From assembly GCF_006517815.1 (NCBI RefSeq), contig NZ_CP041198.1, forward strand, positions 1,426,001-1,490,000: a DNA stretch of 64,000 nucleotides. The letters run 5' to 3'. The notes beneath the pieces are model-generated. The model ran no database searches, was not told where the DNA came from, and was given only the letters and a program-made list of their open reading frames with translations. This DNA comes from Pseudarthrobacter sp. NIBRBAC000502770. Its GTDB lineage: Bacteria > Actinomycetota > Actinomycetes > Actinomycetales > Micrococcaceae. Position numbers and translations under genes: made by a program. Position 1 is the first letter of the stretch. Each line of letters starts with the position of its first letter. Shown one piece after another: positions 60,062-64,000 of this stretch.

Positions 60062-60688
60062 ATGCGGACGGACTTTCAACCTGGACACCTGGGGCCGCGG
60101 GCCTTCTATAAGTTACTGACGTCAGTGGTGGTTCCGCGGCCCATCGCCTGGGTGTCCAGCACATCCCCGGACGGGGTGGACAATCTTGCGCCGCACTCTT
60201 TTTTCACCGTGGCCTCGGTGGACCCGCCGATCATCCAGTTCACCTCCGTCGGCGAGAAGGATTCGCTGCGGAACATCGAGGCGACGGGGGAGTTCGTGGT
60301 GAACCTGGCGCCGGCGGCGCTGATCCAGGAGGTCAATGCCACTGGTACCAATTTCAGCCCCGATGTCAGCGAGTTCGATGCCGCCGGCCTGGCCCGTGAG
60401 CCCAGTGCCATGGTCCGGCCGCCCCGGGTTAAGGACTCTCCGGCGGTGCTGGAATGCTCGCTTCACCAGACCCTGCGCATGGGTGACTGTGTCCTGGTGT
60501 TCGGCCTGGTAGTGCACGCCGCCGTCTCCTCCCAGGTGCTCAGCGGTGACCACCCGGACGTGGCCGGGCTTGATCCGCTGTCAAGGCTGGGCGGGGACGA
60601 ATGGGGCATGCTTGGCCCCATCCTCCACCTGCCGCGGATCCGTGCCTCGCAGTGGCCTGGTCCTTTCAGGCCGCGGGAGGGCACATGA
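60062..60688 (+). CDS. flavin reductase-like domain protein
   Basis: FMN-binding split-barrel protein, 208 residues. It opens LGPRAFYKLLTSVVVPRPIAWVSS and has VASVDPPIIQFTSVGEKDSLRNIEATGEFVVNL, as in the flavin-reductase/DIM6-NTAB family. It may supply reduced flavin or act as a small flavoenzyme. It begins 6 bases after the MHS transporter and is probably co-transcribed. Confidence 0.9.
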   Translation: MRTDFQPGHLGPRAFYKLLTSVVVPRPIAWVSSTSPDGVDNLAPHSFFTVASVDPPIIQFTSVGEKDSLRNIEATGEFVVNLAPAALIQEVNATGTNFSPDVSEFDAAGLAREPSAMVRPPRVKDSPAVLECSLHQTLRMGDCVLVFGLVVHAAVSSQVLSGDHPDVAGLDPLSRLGGDEWGMLGPILHLPRIRASQWPGPFRPREGT

Positions 60689-60736
60689 CGGAGCCTGGCG
60701 CGGGAGCCATGCCAGCCCCGGGGAGGCAGGCTTCTG

Positions 60737-61510
60737 ATGGCGGCGGTCGGTGTTGACGTGGCGGAGTCCATTGCCACGATTTCCTTCGGCAGCGGCGGGC
60801 GGCTCAATGCCCTGGGCCAGAGGGACTGGGAGGATCTGCGGTGCGCAGTACACGGGCTGGCCTCCGGCCCGACCCTGCGCGCCGTCGTGGTGCGCGGCCG
60901 CGGTGGAGTGTTTTGCGCCGGCTCTGACATAAGCGAATGGGACGGGACGTCGGGCGCGGACGTTGGCCGGACCTTTGACGTTCTGGAAGCCGCATTGCAG
61001 GCACTCGAGGACTTGCCCGTCCCAACGCTGGCCGTGGTCGAAGGGGTTGCGGCCGGTGGGGGCTGCCAGCTTGCCCTTGCCTGCGACCTGCAACTGGTGA
61101 CCCCAACAGCGCGGATGGGCATGCCCGTGGCACGCCTGGGCTTGCTGGTTCCGGCCACCTTCGCCGCCCGCCTGGCACTGCGGGTAGGTCCGTCCCGGGC
61201 CAAGGACCTTCTTTACACGGGCCGTATGCTCACTGCCCGCGAGGCGTGGGACATGGGGCTGGTCACCACCCTCGCCCCCGACGACGATGCGGACGCGGCC
61301 CTGGCTGCAGTCCTCGACCCGTGGAAAGGCGTCTCGTCGGCGTCTCTAAAGGCATCGAAGGCAGCGGTGGACGAGGGCCTGCGCCTCCTGACGGAAGCCG
61401 GCCGCCGCGCGCCAAAGGGCCCTGCGGTGGATCCGGTGGAATTCCGGGACCGGGTCACGGGCTTTCTCCACCGCCGGACCGGGGCGGGGCCGCCGGCTCC
61501 ACCACCGTGA
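60737..61510 (+). CDS. enoyl-CoA hydratase/isomerase family protein
   Basis: Crotonase-fold protein, 257 residues. Oxyanion-hole segments are GGVFCAGSDISEWDG and VAAGGGCQLALACDLQLVTPTARMGMPVARLGLLVP. The C-terminal helices end at FLHRRTGAGPPAPPP, overlapping 56 bases of the SDR gene on the other strand. The reaction could be hydration, isomerisation or decarboxylation of an acyl-CoA. Confidence 0.92.
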   Translation: MAAVGVDVAESIATISFGSGGRLNALGQRDWEDLRCAVHGLASGPTLRAVVVRGRGGVFCAGSDISEWDGTSGADVGRTFDVLEAALQALEDLPVPTLAVVEGVAAGGGCQLALACDLQLVTPTARMGMPVARLGLLVPATFAARLALRVGPSRAKDLLYTGRMLTAREAWDMGLVTTLAPDDDADAALAAVLDPWKGVSSASLKASKAAVDEGLRLLTEAGRRAPKGPAVDPVEFRDRVTGFLHRRTGAGPPAPPP

Positions 61511-62342
61511 TGTCCAAAGGCATCCGGTTGACGCGGCGCAGGCGTCCGGCCAGCACGCTGCGGAGTCCGTGAGCCACCATCCGCCGCTTGGTCAGGAACC
61601 TGAATTCCGGATGGTCCGAGGTGACAAGGTCCACGATGGGCAGCGCCGCCTCGCCCGCATTTTGTCCCCACAGCCCCACCACCACCTGCAGGCCGCTGAG
61701 GCGCTGTTGGTAGCCTGGCTGGGACCGCACCCGCGCCAGGAGCGCAGTTTCCACGAGTCCGGGGTTCATGCCGTGGACCCGGACGCCGGTGCCCTTGGTT
61801 TCGAGGCGGAGTGTCTCGGTGAACTGGCGGACCCACCGCTTGCTTGAGGCGTAGGCGTTCTGCAGCGCCACCGGACCCCGGTCGCCCTGGCCGTAGAGGT
61901 TGACCAGGTCGCCGTGCCCCTGGCCCAGGAATACCGGCAAGGCAACCCTGGAGCCGTGGAACGTACCCAGGATGTTGGTGCGCACCACGCGCGTGAAGTC
62001 GTCGGCGGGCGTCGACGCTGTGGGTCCGTACACCCCCGACGTTCCCGCATTGTTAACCCAGATATCCAGCGTTCCCCGGGCAACGGCCTCGTCGCGAAGC
62101 GCCTCAACGTCAGCCAGTTCGGCGGTGTGGCAGCGGCATCCGGATGCCGCGATCCCCTCATCGAGCAGGCGGCGGACGGCCGCAGCAACGTCGTCCCCGG
62201 ACCTGGCTGCAAGCACCACCGTTGCGCCGTGCAGGCCCAGCACGCGGGCCATGGCAAACCCCAGCCCCCGCGACGAGCCGGTCACCACCGCTACCCGGCC
62301 GCGAAGGATGTCCTGGCCAGGCGCCGCCCGTTGGATCCGCAT
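61455..62342 (-). CDS. short-chain dehydrogenase/reductase
   Basis: NAD(P)-dependent oxidoreductase, 295 residues. The cofactor site is VVTGSSRGLGFAMARVLG; NNAG is in IWVNNAGTSG; the catalytic pair is in NAYASSKRWVRQF (YxxxK). The C-terminal 50 residues are extended. Its 3' end overlaps that of the enoyl-CoA hydratase gene by 56 bases. Confidence 0.92.
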   Translation of the reverse strand: MRIQRAAPGQDILRGRVAVVTGSSRGLGFAMARVLGLHGATVVLAARSGDDVAAAVRRLLDEGIAASGCRCHTAELADVEALRDEAVARGTLDIWVNNAGTSGVYGPTASTPADDFTRVVRTNILGTFHGSRVALPVFLGQGHGDLVNLYGQGDRGPVALQNAYASSKRWVRQFTETLRLETKGTGVRVHGMNPGLVETALLARVRSQPGYQQRLSGLQVVVGLWGQNAGEAALPIVDLVTSDHPEFRFLTKRRMVAHGLRSVLAGRLRRVNRMPLDITVVEPAAPPRSGGGESP

Positions 62343-62387
62343 CCCCTTGTCCTACGCCGTTACGGCTGTGGCGGCAAGGGTACCGGC

Positions 62388-64000
62388 TTAGTGGTCCGTG
62401 CCGGGGGAAGCCGCCCGGAGCGCTGCCGCGAGGTAGGGGGCAGTGCGGCTGCTGCGGGAACGCGCGACGGCGGCCGGGCCGCCGGCGGCGACGATCCTGC
62501 CGCCGGCGTCGCCACCGGCGGGCCCCAGGTCCATCACCCAGTCGGCGGCCGCCACTACATCCATGGCGTGTTCCACGACGATCACCGTGTTCCCGGCGTC
62601 GACCAGGCGGTTCAGCTGTGCCATGAGGAGCTGGACGTCGGCCGGGTGCAGGCCGGTGGTGGGCTCATCCAGGAGGTACAGGGTGTGCCCCCGGCGTGCC
62701 CGCTGCAGTTCCGTAGCCAACTTGATCCGCTGGGCCTCCCCGCCGGAAAGTTCGGTGGCAGGCTGGCCAAGACGAAGGTAGCCCAGGCCCACCTCCTGGA
62801 GCGTCTTGAGGGACCGGGCGGCCGAGGGCACGCCGGCGAGGAAGCCAGAGGCAGCGTTGACCGTCATGCCCAGCACTTCGGCGATGTTCCTGCCCTGGTA
62901 GGTGACCGCCAGGGTTTCCGGGTTGTACCGGGTTCCGTCGCATTCCGGACACGGACCGTAGCTGCCGGGAAGGAACAGGAGCTCCACGGCCACGAAACCT
63001 TCGCCCTGGCACGTCTCGCACCTGCCCCCTGCCACGTTGAAGGAAAAGCGGCCGGCCCCGAATCCCCGGCTCCGGGCAGCTCCGGTGGCGGCGAATTCCT
63101 TGCGGACCGCATCGAACAGGCCCGTGTAGGTTGCCAGATTGGAGCGCGGGGTCCGGCCGATCGGCCTCTGGTCCACTTTCACCAGGCGGTCGATCAGCTC
63201 CAGGCCGGACACGTACCCAACGGTCCCGGTTCCGCCCTGTTCCCCCGCGTCCTCGTCCGGCTCCTCGTCTGGTGTTCCGGTCCCGGCCTGCAGCACGGCG
63301 CCGGCGACATCGGCCAGGACCCGGCTGACCAGGGTGGACTTTCCGGAACCGGAGACCCCGGTGACCGCTGTCAGGACGCCAAGCGGAAAAGCCGCGTCCA
63401 GGTTCCGCAGGTTGTGCCGGTTGACGTCCCGCAGTTCCAGCCACCCGGCCGCTTCGCGCCGGGCACCTTGCCGGGCGCCGCCGTCGTCCGCTCCCTCCTG
63501 TGGGGCGCCTGGGAACAGGAACGGCCGTGTCACGGACTCCGGCACCTCATCGAGGCCCTGCACGGGGCCGCTGTAGAGCACTTTTCCGCCGTCTTCGCCC
63601 GCCCGCGGCCCCACGTCCACCAGCCAGTCCGCCCGGCGGACCATGTCCATGTTGTGTTCCACCACGAAGACGGAATTTCCTGACGACTTGAGCTGGTCCA
63701 GGACGGCCAGGAGGGGTTCCGCGTCGGCGGGGTGCAGGCCCGCCGACGGTTCATCCAGCACGTAGATGACGCCGAACAGCCCCGAGCGGAGCTGGGTGGC
63801 GATCCGCAGCCGCTGCATTTCCCCGGGCGAAAGCGTTGGCGTGGCCCGCCCCAGCGCAAGGTACCCCAGGCCCAGTTCCAGCAGCACGGTAATGCGCTGG
63901 AGCAGGTCGCGGGTGATGGCCACGGCCACTTCGTTGGACTCCGATGACTGCTTGCGGGATGCTGTCGCTGCCGCGGCCAGTGTGGTGGTGGGGCGGATGA
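62388..64000 (-). CDS. UvrA-like excinuclease ATPase (partial)
   Basis: C-terminal part (537 residues visible) of a UvrA-family protein; the start is beyond the right edge, and the frame is open to 64000. Two ABC signatures are seen: LSPGEMQRLRIATQLRSG with VIYVLDEPSAGLHPAD, and LSGGEAQRIKLATELQRA with LYLLDEPTTGLHPAD. The second nucleotide-binding domain has GVSGSGKSTLVSRVL. A zinc module CETCQGEG...CPECDG lies between. It may be the second, stress- or drug-linked UvrA paralogue common in actinobacteria rather than the repair UvrA. Confidence 0.9.
   Translation of the reverse strand, partial: IRPTTTLAAAATASRKQSSESNEVAVAITRDLLQRITVLLELGLGYLALGRATPTLSPGEMQRLRIATQLRSGLFGVIYVLDEPSAGLHPADAEPLLAVLDQLKSSGNSVFVVEHNMDMVRRADWLVDVGPRAGEDGGKVLYSGPVQGLDEVPESVTRPFLFPGAPQEGADDGGARQGARREAAGWLELRDVNRHNLRNLDAAFPLGVLTAVTGVSGSGKSTLVSRVLADVAGAVLQAGTGTPDEEPDEDAGEQGGTGTVGYVSGLELIDRLVKVDQRPIGRTPRSNLATYTGLFDAVRKEFAATGAARSRGFGAGRFSFNVAGGRCETCQGEGFVAVELLFLPGSYGPCPECDGTRYNPETLAVTYQGRNIAEVLGMTVNAASGFLAGVPSAARSLKTLQEVGLGYLRLGQPATELSGGEAQRIKLATELQRARRGHTLYLLDEPTTGLHPADVQLLMAQLNRLVDAGNTVIVVEHAMDVVAAADWVMDLGPAGGDAGGRIVAAGGPAAVARSRSSRTAPYLAAALRAASPGTDH

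Noticed and set aside
1..64000. CRISPR array, insertion sequences, rRNA or prophage
   Set aside because: No regularly spaced direct repeats, transposase motifs, rRNA segments or phage structural genes were seen on reading.

Overview
The window is high-GC DNA (GC-rich third positions, AGGAGG-type ribosome sites, many ATGA/GTGA overlaps) typical of a free-living actinobacterium. Gene content (levanase-type GH32 enzymes, LplB/YtcP-type importers, CehA-type phosphoesterase, GH15, selenocysteine formate dehydrogenase) suggests Arthrobacter sensu lato (Micrococcaceae). This is inference from content, not a database match. No complete insertion sequence, phage, CRISPR array or rRNA was seen. The only tRNA gene is tRNA-Sec.

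Region 1 (1-13.9 kb, all minus strand) is a fructan-utilisation cluster. Reading in the direction of transcription it holds a LacI regulator (13249-12206), two LplB/YtcP-like permeases, a lipoprotein binding protein, a GH32 enzyme, a PfkB sugar kinase with a large internal deletion, a promoter/twin-operator region, a second GH32, an aldo/keto reductase, a second copy of the same promoter/operator region, a second LacI regulator, an oligopeptide-type binding lipoprotein and the start of its permease. The two GH32 genes are diverged paralogues. The two regulatory regions share -35/-10 boxes, both operators and a ribosome site plus ATG. At about 13.5-13.8 kb lies a fused relic of an XRE and a LacI regulator.

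Region 2 (14-30.5 kb) is accessory: MerR-GyrI regulator, HxlR relic, VOC protein, APH-type kinase, a two-gene pair of a 922-residue polytopic membrane protein with an alpha/beta-hydrolase-like triad and a 2-TM protein, an M4 protease beside an Asp-box secreted protein, an LLM flavoenzyme, a lipoprotein, a Tat-exported PHP phosphoesterase, a UBP-type zinc-finger protein, a rhodanese and a DUF1905/YdeI-like protein.

Region 3 (30.5-42.9 kb) is a sugar/sugar-acid oxidation cluster: MFS transporter, GH15, enolase-superfamily dehydratase, thiamine-diphosphate enzyme (frameshifted near its 3' end), GMC dehydrogenase with a gluconate-dehydrogenase subunit-3-like partner and membrane protein, divergent MarR, aldose epimerase and a zinc-dependent glucose-dehydrogenase-like enzyme. 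A palindrome of the form TTGCG-N4-CGCAA occurs three times here.

Region 4 (43-52.9 kb) is a self-contained selenocysteine island: a formate dehydrogenase alpha subunit with an in-frame UGA and adjacent SECIS hairpin, its FeS and NrfD-like membrane subunits, selD, tRNA-Sec, selA and selB. All components needed to make and insert Sec, together with a client protein, lie within 10 kb.

Region 5 (52.9-64 kb) is mixed chromosomal content: P-loop kinase, secreted lytic transglycosylase-like protein, 5'-truncated cytochrome P450, YciI-like protein, aldo/keto reductase, flotillin with an NfeD-like partner, MHS-type MFS transporter, flavin reductase, enoyl-CoA hydratase, SDR and the C-terminal part of a UvrA-like ATPase that runs off the window.
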